A stretch of 64,000 nt of DNA from Prosapia bicincta (taxonomy: Eukaryota; Arthropoda; Insecta; Hemiptera; Cercopidae): the NCBI GenBank assembly GCA_036971475.1, contig JBAIZL010000001.1, positions 105,930,350-105,994,349 on the forward strand. Direction: 5' to 3'. The position numbers were made by a program, and so were the translations under genes. Numbering within the stretch: the first letter of the stretch is position 1; each line of letters opens with the position of its first letter. Shown here piece after piece: positions 33,730-45,795 of the stretch. The notes beneath the pieces were generated by a model. That model did no database searches and was not told where the DNA came from. It saw only the letters and a list, made by a program, of their open reading frames with translations.

Positions 33730-36534
33730 TATTCTATAAGATATAAGAATTATTTAATTTCTATAAGATTATCAATGATGCATTTTTTTTAGTTTTCTGA
33801 AAATAGCGAAAAATGACTCGGGTGTCTTTTTCAAATGATTGATTCATATGTTTTTTTTTCTAAGTATGTAACATTTTACATAGAGAGGAAAAACATTTTA
33901 AAACACCAACTATGTTTATACCCTTTTTTTAAATTTTGCTTATAAGAAGTTATAAGAATAATTTCATATTAGTATATTCATTTCTTTATATATTATAATA
34001 ATTGTTTGATGTGTTTGTCTATATCTCTCAGCTTATGTAGAAATTTATATAAATACAATGAAATTATCTATAATGTAACAACAAACTTTAAAATACATAA
34101 AAACATTGGTTGAAAAATTTGTGAAGTGTCCTACAGAAAGTTCTTTAAAGTTTATAAAAATTGAAATTTTTAACTATGTGTTTTAGTAATATAATACATA
34201 CCTGATTAAAAATATTATTTTCAGTTCAATATTTTAAAACTAAATATAACTTCAAACGTTACAAACATTTTTACAAAAAAATTATCTTTACCTAAATATT
34301 TTTATAGTTTATATTTTTCGAAAATTAAGAAACAATTTCTAAATAACAGATAAAACTCTGACAATAATATAAATACCACAAATCTGACGCATTCATTTTA
34401 TGTTGCAAAGAAATTATTGCAATTTTATTGAACACATCAGATCGGGAACACAGGCTATACTTAGAAGTTTATTTTAAGCACTAACAATACAAACAGCTTC
34501 CCAGAAATAATCTTACAAGATAAGTTAGTCGTTGATGCGAGGGAAAGAATTTAACACTACACACGACACCTGAGTATTTGCAAGGTTCGACAGCCGCAGC
34601 CGCCAAGCAACTAATAGCTACTAAGCCAAGCGGGTGGACTTTGGCAAACGAACGTTATGCCTGCTCAACTCCTAATGTTTACATTCCAATGTTGGTCATA
34701 CTGTACTGTAACAGGCAGTGGGGTTTATGAAAACATCTTTGTTATATCTGTAGCAATTTTTAAAATGTTTTGTTTCTTAAGTTTATTTTTGTGATTTACA
34801 AGGTTTCAAAGCTGTGATTAACATATACAAAGTATGTAATTAAATTAATTAAACATTTATAATTAATAGGAAAAAAATTATAATTACATTACATTAGGTC
34901 ACTATGTACCTTGCACTTTTATAAACTTTTTAAACATTTTTTCTCCATTTATGTCTTTTGTAGTAACTTCAGCTACTAGTTAAAATTAATTTTTGAGGTA
35001 GTTAGCAATAAGATTGTTATAATTTTTATTAAAATCTAATGCACTGTAACAATATGAATTTGCTTAAAATTTATGTAAGAAATTTAGCCTTAGTATTATA
35101 TTTAGGTAATTTTTAGAATTCAAATTTAGGTCATTAATCAATTCATTTATAAAATTTGGATACCAAAAAAAAATCCTGTTGAGAATATTAGTTAACCAAA
35201 AATTATTATGGAATACCTGTAATTAATTACCAACAATAATTACATTTTTAATAAGAGTTGATAATAAACCTGAGTTTTAAACTGAATGATGTGATTTTAA
35301 TATTTCAAAATTTTTTTTAGAATTATACATAGTGGTAGTGCAATGTTAATTAAAATGTATAAATATTGATAAATATAGAAGTTAAACAAAGTTGATGCTT
35401 TAATCGTAAATCACAAGTCGTAAGGAAGGACAAGCTTATGGTTCACATAAGAATATTTCTGATTCTATATTGTTTGATTTCAAATATAATGTTCCAACAA
35501 TTTATTAATATCAGCTTGGACAAGGAGCACTTATGTTTTTGCAAACAGGAATACACTGATATGTAAAAACAAGAATCAAATTAAAGGTTTCAAGTTTCAA
35601 CTATGTGTTAAACTAAAATATTTTATCGAATGGAATAAGTAATAGTATTATTAAGTCAACTTCATTTGTGTTTCAATTTTTTATACAAATAAATTTCAAC
35701 AGTTTTGTATTTCCCAAACATATTTTATGAAGGTTTAAAAACTTTGTAGAATTTATTTGGGAATAAATAATATTTTCTTATTTTAAATAGGTTTTTCTGT
35801 GTATGTGTGTGTGTGTATTCATTCCCTACTTTAAAAAAATATTTTTTTAATAGGTTTTTGGGTAATTTTCTCCTTGTATTAAGTTTGGCAAATTATAATC
35901 ATGAGATGCTTGTTCCAAAAAATTATGTTTGCTGACGTTCTGATATTTTGAACTCTTACATTTGAATAGCCATATAGATGTGAAACTTACATTAAATAGT
36001 ATGACACTAATTATTACAAATTTGGTTTGAATAAATTTAAGATTAGTGGTAAAAATTATGTTGATAAAACAACACACGCACAACATCAGTGTGTGTGTGT
36101 GTGTGTGTGTGCACACATGCCCATAAGCATGTTTGCACACATACAATTCATGGTTTTATGTTGAATCAAATCAAAATATTAAATATTTAGAAAAGGCACT
36201 AAACTACTCATGTTGCAGGAACCTTATTTTCATCAATGGAGCTCAACATATTATTATTTTTTTAACAAAATTATATACTAGAACATTTTTTTAAAAAAAC
36301 CTTCATGAATAATGATAAAAAAGTACTTTTATTCAAGGTAAAAAAACTTTTACTTTTATATAAAGTCATGAAATAAGAATTGTTTTCATATCAATTAGTA
36401 TTTTGGAATATAATTAGTAATTTTTAATTAGGAATTATACTGAAAGTTATCACTGAAAAAAAATATGTTTTTACTAATGTAGCCATACGTCCATAATGAG
36501 AAAAGTATAATCATTGTTGTAATAGAGATAATAG

Positions 36535-36535
<1 letters not shown>
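33730..36535. other. Intronic sequence with a CpG-containing patch and (TG)n runs
   Basis: Mostly A/T-rich. A GC-richer patch with about nine CpG sites lies at 34520-34680. (TG)n runs occur at about 35802-35817 and 36088-36112. No exon was recognised. Confidence 0.35.
34520..34680. promoter_or_regulatory. CpG-containing patch inside the large intron
   Basis: In a region where CpG is rare, this 160-bp patch has clustered CpGs (GGTTCGACAGCCGCAGCCG, CCAAGCGGGTGG, AACGAACG). It lies in the 23-kb intron and could be an alternative promoter, an enhancer or a non-coding exon. GGTTCGACAGCC resembles a tRNA B box, but no tRNA fold or A box was found. The assignment is inference. Confidence 0.3.

Positions 36536-36590
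<55 letters not shown>
36536..36590. repeat. (TA)n tract
   Basis: About 55 bp of pure TA. Confidence 0.95.
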
Positions 36591-36593
<3 letters not shown>

Positions 36594-37869
36594 ACCAACA
36601 TTAAAAAAGGCATAAAGTATACATAAATATATTAATATTATATAAACCTACCTATACCGACCTATAGTTATAATATTATACCGACCTAACATCACATAAC
36701 TAGTTACATAAGACATTTTCAAAAATCTCTTTCATTTTCAAATTCAATATTTTGAATATTCATTTTTATATTAGATACATATTTTATTAATATATTTATA
36801 TTTAAAGTAAAAATTTGATTCAATTCTTCCTTATTTCTTTAACTTAAAAAAACTGTTCTCTGAAAATAAGAACAGATTTCAACACTGAACATCACTGGAA
36901 CAAAGCCATTCTGGTAACAAACAGTCTACCTCCTACTCACTTGTGACAATTTCTATGGTACAACGCAAAAGTTAATTTAGCTTCAAACATTGTACAAACT
37001 TTAATTATTATTGGTTAAAATTTCCTCTCGGTCATGGTATATTGAGCATGAGACAGGGATTCTGTCATTTCTTTGGTTATGCATACAACTTGTCACTTTG
37101 AAATAACAAGTAAACATTATGTTCATTATTTTTGTTCCAAAACTACATAAGGAATAAATCATTGTGTCAAGAGAGAGAGCAAAAACTCGTTACAAAATTA
37201 TAAATATTTATGTTTTATATTTCATTTCATAAAATAAAAAATTAATTTTATCCTATAAAATACACTCTAGTTAACATAACAATCATGCAAATAGAAATTA
37301 ATTTAGTTCTTACTATGTGGGATATATTATCTTTGTAAATAACCTAATAATTCTGTACTGCACTTTTAAAAATTTATATTTCCTATTTTAAAAGTGTGAT
37401 CACTTCACAGAAGATTAATTACTACAATGATATCACTGTACATATAATACTTTTTAAAAATACCTGTTTTACACACCAATTCAAAAGTTAATAATTAGGA
37501 GAGTTTTTATAAATTAAATATATAATTTATAATAAAATAAAATTATATTCAAATAAAATTCAATTAAATGTGTCATAAGTACAAAGTATTGAAATATTAT
37601 TGTTTCTCCATCCATTGTAAGACCCTGTTTACGAATTATGTGCATGACAAAATTATCCTACAAAAAAGGAAATATAAGAAAAATGTTTCCTTTGAATCTA
37701 TGAGAGTCCTAATAATTTGTACACTGCTAAACACAAACAACTATATCCATAATCACCTTAACACTTTATCGTTTTCCAACATACTATTTTTGAAGTGACT
37801 ACTTCTTATCGCTCGGTATGACTAAACTTTTGCACAGGATTGATTCGTTTGCATCCATCACAAGACGCT

Positions 37870-37871
<2 letters not shown>
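36591..37871. other. Intronic AT-rich sequence
   Basis: No gene or ordered repeat was recognised. Confidence 0.3.

Positions 37872-37940
<69 letters not shown>
37872..37940. repeat. (TA)n followed by (CA)n
   Basis: (TA)n to about 37918, then (CA)n to 37940. Confidence 0.95.
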
Positions 37941-38009
37941 TTTACTTGTATTACTCTTGACAGTCTTGACTGATACGTTGCAGCAGGAGTTTATTTTAAA
38001 TTTATCATA

Positions 38010-38012
<3 letters not shown>

Positions 38013-38071
<59 letters not shown>
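38013..38071. repeat. (TA)n tract left of an inverted repeat
   Basis: Pure TA run ending at the left arm of the 50-bp inverted repeat. Confidence 0.95.
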
Positions 38072-38075
<4 letters not shown>

Positions 38076-38253
38076 TTTTTTGGACTAGGAGACTGACAGA
38101 CTTACCTTGGTAAGAGTCCACACTGTAGTCTTGAAATAGAAACACATAAAAGCACTTAAACAATGATATATTTCAACCACACAGTGGTCTTTATCTCTTA
38201 CCAGTGGACTCTTACCAAGGTAAGTCTGTCAGTCTCCTAGTCCAAAAAATCTA
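38072..38253. repeat. Perfect 50-bp inverted repeat with 82-nt spacer, flanked by (TA)n
   Basis: Arm 38072-38121 and arm 38204-38253 are exact reverse complements (core GACTGACAGACTTACCTTGG). The spacer contains CAACCACACAGTGGTCTTTA, which folds into a small hairpin (CCAC/GTGG). (TA)n lies on both sides (38013-38071 and 38292-38329). The sequence is unlike families A and B, so it may represent another family with the same insertion style. Confidence 0.85.
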
Positions 38254-38286
38254 AATAATCTTTACCAACCAAAACTAACCTAAAAA

Positions 38287-38291
<5 letters not shown>

Positions 38292-38329
<38 letters not shown>
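38292..38329. repeat. (TA)n tract
   Basis: Pure TA run right of the inverted repeat; further TA-rich sequence extends to a second run at 38503-38536. Confidence 0.93.
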
Positions 38330-38333
<4 letters not shown>

Positions 38334-38502
38334 CTTAAAAATCAGTGATGAATTTTGATTTATATGTATATCCATAAATGTATATTGTACTTGTATATAA
38401 GTATATATATTTATTTATCTTTATATAAAAATGTATATTATATGGTTATGGAATATTTAAATGCAGCATATACGTATATAATATGTACTGACTTGAGCAC
38501 AT

Positions 38503-38537
<35 letters not shown>

Positions 38538-38705
38538 CTATAGATATTTTTATCTTGAATAAATTTTTTATGAATGTGTATATAAACCATCGACATTATC
38601 TATATACATATATGTGTATATATATAAAACAATTTATAAATACAATGTCTTATGTAAGACAATTTACAAATACAAGAATAATTTATTGAATATACAATTC
38701 AAAGC

Positions 38706-38737
38706 TTTCTGTTAGCAAACATTACCAACATCATCAG
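38706..38737 (-). ncRNA. Hammerhead-like structured motif, copy 3 (family B 3' region)
   Basis: Minus strand: CTGATGA, T, stem GTTGGT / GCTAAC, then A, GAAA, GCTTTGAAT. It lies about 145 nt after the endonuclease stop codon, which fixes the motif to the 3' non-coding region of family B. The stem has two G-U pairs. Confidence 0.45.
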
Positions 38738-38879
38738 GAATACTAAAGACTTAAAATCAATCATACATTTGTAAACTAGATCACAACAAACAACGTTGCC
38801 AAATTTATTACAATGTTGTCAAACTATTACTTTGCTGCCCTAAGATTACAAACACCGAATATAGTATCGAATTTAGATT

Positions 38880-39427
38880 TTACTTGTATTTGTGTATTTC
38901 TAAAGCCTCATAAATATTCATTCTTAGGCCTTTGTTAATTTCTCTTATAAGTGTCATATTATCTATATTAGGAAATATGTGATTATTATTCATACAATGA
39001 TTAGCAAAATTCGATTTATAAATTTCTGGTTTTTTATATGCATTGAAATGATCTTTATATCTATCTTTAAATTTTGTCTTAGTTTGTCCTATATTAACTT
39101 TATTATAATAGTCACTTTGCAATTTATATACACCGTTTTTTTCATGCATATTAATAATTGTATTATTATTATTTATTATATTTATTAATTTATTATTAGT
39201 ATTATATGGGAATTTGATATTGCTACCTTTAAACAATTATGTGATATTTTATGTTGTTTTTTTAAAATATTATAATTAAGTTCATCCACAGTTTTCTTTT
39301 CATAGCCATTCTCAATTGCAATTTGATAAATAATGTTTTTCTCTCTAATTTTATTTTCATTACTCATAGGTATTTTATGGAGTAAAACATATATTTTAGG
39401 ATTATAACATATACCGTAAACCGACAC
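38880..39427 (-). pseudogene. Penelope-like family B: region after the reverse transcriptase plus GIY-YIG endonuclease
   Basis: Minus strand, in two frames. The first holds HKIPMSNENKIREKNIIYQI followed by AIENGYEKK, the segment that follows the reverse transcriptase in Penelope-like proteins. After a frameshift near 39200 the second frame reads NGVYKL...NIGQTKTKFKDRYKDHF...NHCMNNNH...EALEIHKYK and stops at 38880. This is the GIY-YIG nuclease pattern (GVY, IGQT, conserved Arg, His pair), but the YIG tyrosine is Asn and the usual CxxC after GVY is missing, so it is probably inactive. Confidence 0.75.
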
Positions 39428-39528
39428 AAACTAACCAAATAATACCTAATATTTCTAATCACCCATATAATCAAAAAATGGCTGCCTTATACAATTTATT
39501 ATATAGATTACATAATTATTCTTGTATT
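39414..39528 (+). pseudogene. Penelope-like reverse transcriptase fragment, inverted relative to its own C-terminus
   Basis: The plus strand reads RKPTQTNQIIPNISNHPYNQ then KMAALYNLLYRLHNYS. The RKPT...SNHP...K.AA...L..RL pattern is typical of Penelope-like reverse transcriptases just upstream of the LP(M/L)S.EN segment, which here lies on the opposite strand starting beside it. It therefore belongs to the same original protein, but has been flipped. Confidence 0.7.
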
Positions 39529-39590
39529 TGTAAATTGTCTTATTTCTTTATAGATACACAAGAATACATATTATAGTATATATATAAAAC

Positions 39591-39720
39591 AACTAAGGTT
39601 ATTCAAATATAAGAATTATTTATTAAATTATATTCACAGCTTTTCGTTGATAAACAGTACCAACATCATCAGGAATGAATAATACAATAATGCAAGATAT
39701 AAAACATATGTTAAATTATA
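39591..39720 (-). mobile_element. Second, truncated family B 3' end
   Basis: Minus strand: from about 39720 through the structured motif at 39642-39672 to AATAAATAATTC and TA-rich sequence. It abuts the inverted family B copy at a short TATATATA junction, so two 3' ends meet at one TA site. Confidence 0.55.
39642..39672 (-). ncRNA. Hammerhead-like structured motif, copy 4 (family B 3' region)
   Basis: Minus strand: CTGATGA, T, stem GTTGGTA / TATCAAC with loop CTGTT, then GAAA, AGCTGTG. Compared with copy 1 (18243), the second stem pair is U-A instead of C-G and the third is U-A instead of U-G, so pairing is kept while sequence changes. Confidence 0.45.
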
Positions 39721-42700
39721 AACTACTAAACATAATCCTTAGTTGTTATTGATTATTAAACAAGGAAACATATTTCATATTGATGAATTTTAACATTGAA
39801 AACAATTTTTTTAAAGAAAATCGCTTTAATATAGAAAAATGAAATAAAATTTTCTGCTTCTTCGCAACCAACTAACAGAGGCGATGATGGAAATTTAGGT
39901 AATAGCTAGAATGAATTTGAAAGAAAAATGATAGATATATATGAAGATGAAAACTAGGAACAAGAAAAACTAAACAATAAAAATTACTGTTTTATTATTA
40001 TAAAGTAAAATTATTAATAATAATTGAATATTAGGCGGACATAGAATTTTATTAGCACACATATAGTTGTAACGCTTGATAAGAAGTAGTCATTTCTATC
40101 GGCACTCACCAATTTTTTTTAAACACTTTATATTTAACTACATCCTTACTTTTTATTAATTATATCATTAATATAACTCTAATCCAAATTTAAAGTGATC
40201 ACCTAATATATAAAGGTATGTCATCAAAACAAAAGGGGAATAATTAACTGTTACTAAGATTAAACCTAAAAAAACCACTATTGATGTTCAAATTTAATTT
40301 TATTGTTAATTCAGACAATATTTTTAAATCAGAGGAATTTGTGTTACATAAAAATCATTTAGACAATATTTGTAAACATTATTTCTTCCTACAATTGATT
40401 TCCTTCTATGTATAGCTCAATGCCGTATGTAAATATTAGTTATGAATTGTTTTATCAAATGATTTACATTAGTAAATTAATTGATTTATTTGCGTTAGTT
40501 TTGCTAATTATCAGAACAAATACATTATCAAGATAATAAAATAACTATAACAAATAAAAAATAATTAACAAGAACTTGTTTTTGGTAACAAATAGTAATA
40601 AGTATTTAGTTAATATGTATAAAATGTATTTAGACAAATATTGTGTAAATTTGTTTTTTTCTAACTTATAGATCTTTAAATAATGTTAATTTATAATTTA
40701 AATATTAAGTAGTAGTTATATCCATTGTTTTTTGCACAACTAAAGGTAACTAAGAGCAAAGAGTAATAAAAAATTTAGTAATAAAAAATTATTAATTTAG
40801 ATAATTTAACATTAAAATTAATTAATTAATCGCTCCAGGATATGGGAATACATTCTATTACGCTTATACCTATACGTGACACCTGTCTCTACATATCTAC
40901 ACAAACGAATATTTAAAGTTTATTTTGTATATTGAAAGGTAATTATCACTAAAAGTATTTTTCTCTTGAAAAATAAAAAACTTCTTTACCTATGAGAGAA
41001 GTATGTAAGAGCCTACTTAACTTCAAAGTTTTAAAAATCATTAGAAATTTATAAGACCAAAACATAATATCCTTGTTATGAAATAAGCTGATATTACAAT
41101 ATGTTTATAATTCACATGAATGGAGCCTAATTATAACTATGTGTGTATAAGTATGTAAGCTCTCCTCCCACATTGGGTGGGATAAGTTCTATTTGCAACA
41201 CGAGGTGGATCCCCCACCCCCCCAACTCATGTGACTTCTCATAGATTACAACTGTGTTGCACCTTCAACAACTTTTTTACATTTGTTTACTTTTCATTCA
41301 GTTCTGTTTGGCATACTGCTATAAATATAAGTAGGTAGAAGTGTTTCCAGTCAAAATGGTTTTAGCAATACTTTCTTATATGCAAGTTGAAATGCCAAAC
41401 TTTATTCAAAACATGCTATCTTTAAACTGATTTTTTTAATTATCTAATAACTGACCAAATTAACTTGCAAAATTCAAATGATACAACTGTTGCCTTTTCT
41501 CTCTTAAAAGCACAATAATGTAAAAAATTTAATTTATAAATACTTTTAAATGTTGAAGTTTAATACTAACAAATGAAATTTTGAACTTCTTTAATATTAC
41601 AGCAAACATGCAATCACTTCTCTTTGTTTGATTTTATAGTTAATTAATTATATTATATCAAGTACTACTAAGACAGTATAAATTTTTAAAGGCAAAATAA
41701 ATTTAAAATCTTCAAATGTTGTTAAATTTCATATTTCCTTATTTTTCACAAATTTACAAATGTTAAAATTAAATAGTCAAAGCATTCAACTCCTACATAA
41801 ACACATGATCTATTTGTGTGAAAACAATAAGTAAACTTCCAACTTTAGCAGCAAACAATGACAGCATATATTTACGATGGGAAATGGGCCTTACAACATC
41901 ACAAAAGAAAGAATCCAGCGTTAACCTTTTGTTATTTGACTTGTAAATAAACAGATTTTATAGAGTTGTTATGGCTGAACATTTAATAACTTTAACTGAA
42001 AACTTGTGACAATTTACGGAAGTTATAGGTAAGACAATAACTATGGACAGAAATGTAGAGAAAAAATATGACTGCAACAAAAAAATATGACTTCTATATA
42101 TCCTAGACGGAATCCATAAATTATTTGTTTTACTTCTATGGAAACATATATTATTATAATTCTAAAGTAATTGAGTAATGGTTAATGTCATGATCATTCT
42201 AATTAACCAAAATGTGACCTCTTGAAAAAACACACACACTCGTATAATATAGTATCTTGCTTGATTCTACACTTTGATCTTCAAAAAACGTCATAAGAAA
42301 ATAAAACATAGTTCATCAAAAGTTTTGACTATCAAAATTTCATATGAAAAGATTCATGAATATATTTCTCTATAATTGAAATTTAAAAAATGTTCAGTAA
42401 AGGTTTTCTGTAAATTTGTCTGAAAATGTCAATTTTTTGCTATTAATATAAAATTATCTCTGATCAATCAATTAAATTTTATTTCTTAAATTTTATTTGT
42501 GATTCAAAAATACCATGATTTCTCTCTACAATGATTCATTTTCATATTTTCCCATTATTTATTCAGAAATTTAAAAAAATACTTTCTGATTCAATGCCTA
42601 ATTATTTAACATTTGATTCTTTTTTAGTTCACCTAAACAACTTAAAATTTTGGGAAGTATTATTAACTAATATCCATTCAAGTCAGAACTACCACACTAC

Positions 42701-44515
42701 TTTAGAATTATATTTAGTAAAACTAACAACGGTCAATTTTTAAAACATATAATTTTAATTGGGTCAATTTTTATAACACGATTTTTTAAAATTTGTTTAA
42801 TCGTACAGACTAAAAAAATTTCATAACCAGAAATTTGGAAAAACTGGTTTATCTATTTGTAAAATAAGGTTATTACAGTATACATAAATACAACATAGAA
42901 ATAAAAATGAAGAGGAAAAAACCACTAAAACAGTTGGTTATCACACAAACATGATATACAAAACGTTAAAACTAAGGAAACAAAATAACAGCTATAGAAG
43001 TGCAGGTGTTAAACGGAATATTACATTTTATTAAATATATTTAGGACTATAAAACACTGTTGCCTTTGTCAACAGCCCCAAAATCCCCATGCCACTTTTG
43101 AACTTTGGACAATATATCTGTTATAGAAGTAAAAAGAAGTAAAACAATCTAGAAAATTAATTGAAAATTTAAAAAGCATTTTATTCATTATAACTTTTTT
43201 GTGTTTCAAGGCAATAAGTATCTTGTCACCTGTCAATTATTCCAAAAGCAAAAACTTATATGTAAAACTCATACTGAATTTAATAAAACTAACTATAGAA
43301 AAAAAAGCTTAAAACAAGTTTAACACCCTAAACATGATAAATAAAAACATAATATAATCGATGAAATTCTATCTTATGCATGTTGGAAAATAAAAAAGAA
43401 ATAAATTATATAAAAAAATTGAAAGCAGTAACAACAATCAGATTTAGATCAATAATAATATTAAACTAATATAATATAAACAATCCAGCTTTAAAAGGTA
43501 TATAAAACAAAAAGAAAATGATTTTACTATAATTAATAAAGTATAAGGAACAGGTATCAACCATAACTTGATTAATATCAACAATTTGTTTGTCATATTT
43601 GCATATTAAATTTGTATTTTTAAGCTTATGAAACTATTTATAAACCCTTGATAAAAAGAGTAACATTTATTAATTACAGTTTTACAAGTAAAAAATTATT
43701 TTACTTCAATTTTAGTATTTTCCTAATAAGAAAGCAAAACACTATAAAATTATTTAATAACTACTTCAACAACTATTGCAATAAGATTTAGTATAAAGAA
43801 GAGTAATATTTTATCAATTTCGAACAATGGTTTTTTTTACCCTATTGTTTTGGATATGTTTGAAGACTATTTCCATAACAGCCTAGTAAATCGTTTTTTA
43901 CCTTAGCAGTAACAATAAGAGTGCTAAGAGGGGTTCAAAATAAAATCAACTGTCCTAACTTTTAATACTATGAATGGTTGTAAATATACTTAACTGTTTG
44001 AAATAAAACAACTTGAAGCAACTATATTATATTTTTTTAAATTTGAATAAGTAAAACCTTTTAACCCCAAATGAAAAGAAAACTTTAAACTGTATTTTTA
44101 ACCCCTGTGTATATTTCAATTTCAATCATTTTCAGAGGAAACTATTACAAAAATAACTCTGTTTGGAATATGTATAAATAAAAAAAATACTATGAACAGT
44201 CTTTGAAAAGTGGATAATATTTCTCAACTTTTAGAAAATTTTCTGAAAAAATAATTTCTTTCACTAAAACAGTTCGACTCTGTAAACACTCAGACTCTAT
44301 AAATCATAACTTCTCTGATTAAGTTGTTTATAGAGTTGGCTTCTTCTGAATGTCTTGTTCAACTTGATAGATTATGTATATAAATAATAGTCAGATCAAG
44401 CCTGGTATACTAATTTAGAAATATTTATTTCTATATATATTATTATTTTTAATATTTATTCGTTTAACCTATATTTAATGGAGTTATTTTAGTAAACAAG
44501 ATTTAATGATTTTTT
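39721..44515. other. Long AT-rich intronic stretch
   Basis: No exon, transposon or ordered repeat was recognised, except a small GC-richer patch with a hairpin (CCCACATTGGGTGGG) at about 41167-41182 and a C-run near 41211-41223. Confidence 0.35.
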
Positions 44516-44830
44516 CAATTTTTTCAAGTTGCATCATACAAACTCATCCTTCTATATAAAATGTAAATAACATAAATGACGAATTTTAGTTTAGTTTTTA
44601 TTGTACCAGATCCAATTTGTTTATCTTAATTTTACACGCACACACACACAAACATGTACATACACACACACACACAATCAAGATAACAAAAAATCTGGTA
44701 CAATAATAATTATCTTGTAGATAATCTGGATCTGGTACAAAAAAATAAACAAAACTAAAATGCCCTTGATTATGTTATTGTTGTTTTATATAAAAAAGAG
44801 GGGATTGTATGATGCAACTTGAACAAAATT
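44516..44830. repeat. Fold-back repeat with (CA)n in its loop
   Basis: Arm 44516-44614 (AAGTTGCATCATACAAACTC... to TTGTACCAGATCC) pairs imperfectly with 44730-44830 (GGATCTGGTACAA... to TTGTATGATGCAACTT). The spacer contains (CA)n at about 44640-44677 and a second, inner TCTGGTACAA copy. No protein-coding content. Confidence 0.8.
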
Positions 44831-44869
44831 ATTATCCTTTGTGCGTTTTAATATATTCTAAAATTGTTT

Positions 44870-45030
44870 TTTTTTTATGCGAAATTAAATCTTTGTGCAA
44901 TACTAGAAAAGATTTTTTATTCCATCCCTCATCTATCCTTAAGTAAAAAGGAAGTACAGCATACGGACTATCTCAATCGCCTGTATTGCTTACGAGGAAC
45001 AGAACTTGTTCAAGGGAGCAGTTATCTTGG
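44870..45030 (+). other. Exon-like plus-strand stretch, unidentified
   Basis: A T-rich tract precedes an open frame reading KIFYSIPHLSLSKKEVQHTD then YLNRLYCLRGTELVQGSSYLG, ending at CTTG|GTAAGTAT, a consensus donor. Composition is less A/T-biased than the surroundings. I recognise no family, and it lies antisense in the TAB2/3 intron. It may be a real small exon, a transposon piece or chance. Confidence 0.25.
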
Positions 45031-45374
45031 TAAGTATATAAAAGCTCTCAGTAAAATTCATATAAACAAATTAATAATTTAAATTCATTTTGGATGTGGG
45101 AGTAATTACAGGAGGTTACAAAAGCAAACCCCTATTCAAATTCCTGACTTCTAATAACCCAATACTATGTTCCAAAACCTTCATACAACATCTCTATAAA
45201 ATGTTAAACTTATATTTGTCTTATTCATGAATATTTTTAAAAAGTGCATATACTTTAAAGTATTTACTATTCAAGTAGTTTCCTTTTTAAAATTTGAAAT
45301 ACATTTGTTTAAAATTTAATTAATTAAATAAATGTACATGCAAATATGTGTTTAAAGGACTTAGCCAACCCTAC

Positions 45375-45436
<62 letters not shown>
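45375..45436. repeat. (TA)n tract at the left edge of Penelope-like cluster A2
   Basis: Pure TA run joined to the inverted family A 3' end. Confidence 0.95.
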
Positions 45437-45439
<3 letters not shown>

Positions 45440-45652
45440 GTTATATATTACTATTTTTGAGTAATTTTATCCACCATTAAGTGCAATAATTTTACCTTGA
45501 GTGATGAGGCACCTTTCGGTCTTTGACCATTGTCGAATCACTCTAGAGTGATTCGACAATGGTCAAAGACCGAAAGGTGCCTCATCACTCAAGGTAAAAT
45601 TATTGCACTTAATGGTGGATAAAATTACTCAAAAATAGTAATATATAACTTC
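45437..45652. repeat. Family A palindrome, 108-bp arms, no spacer
   Basis: Arms 45437-45544 and 45545-45652 are complementary to the centre (CTCTAGAG), without loop. The right arm is the sense 3' end (GTGATTCGACAATGGTCAAA...), followed by the 25-nt leader and ATG at 45678, after which the coding start turns into (TA)n (45703-45753). Confidence 0.92.
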
Positions 45653-45698
45653 ATAAAGTCAGTGCAACGGAAAAACAATGGATAATATTGAATATCAA

Positions 45699-45753
<55 letters not shown>

Positions 45754-45756
<3 letters not shown>

Positions 45757-45795
45757 CGTTAAACATTGTTTTTCCGTTGCACTGACTTTATGAAG

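Larger units (their letters stand above)
38640..39590 (-). mobile_element. Penelope-like family B copy with an internal inversion
   Basis: The minus strand carries the C-terminal coding part and 3' region (39427 to about 38640). The plus strand carries an upstream part of the same protein (39414 to about 39527). Both outer ends show the same terminal sequence in inverted orientation (AAGACAATTTACAAATACAA at 38657-38676 and its reverse complement at about 39521-39541), then (TA)-rich DNA. The copy is therefore a fold-back: one half flipped relative to the other. Confidence 0.7.

Noticed and set aside
34555..34625. tRNA gene or tRNA-derived short element
   Set aside because: GGTTCGACAGCC resembles a B box, but no A box, cloverleaf or tail was found.
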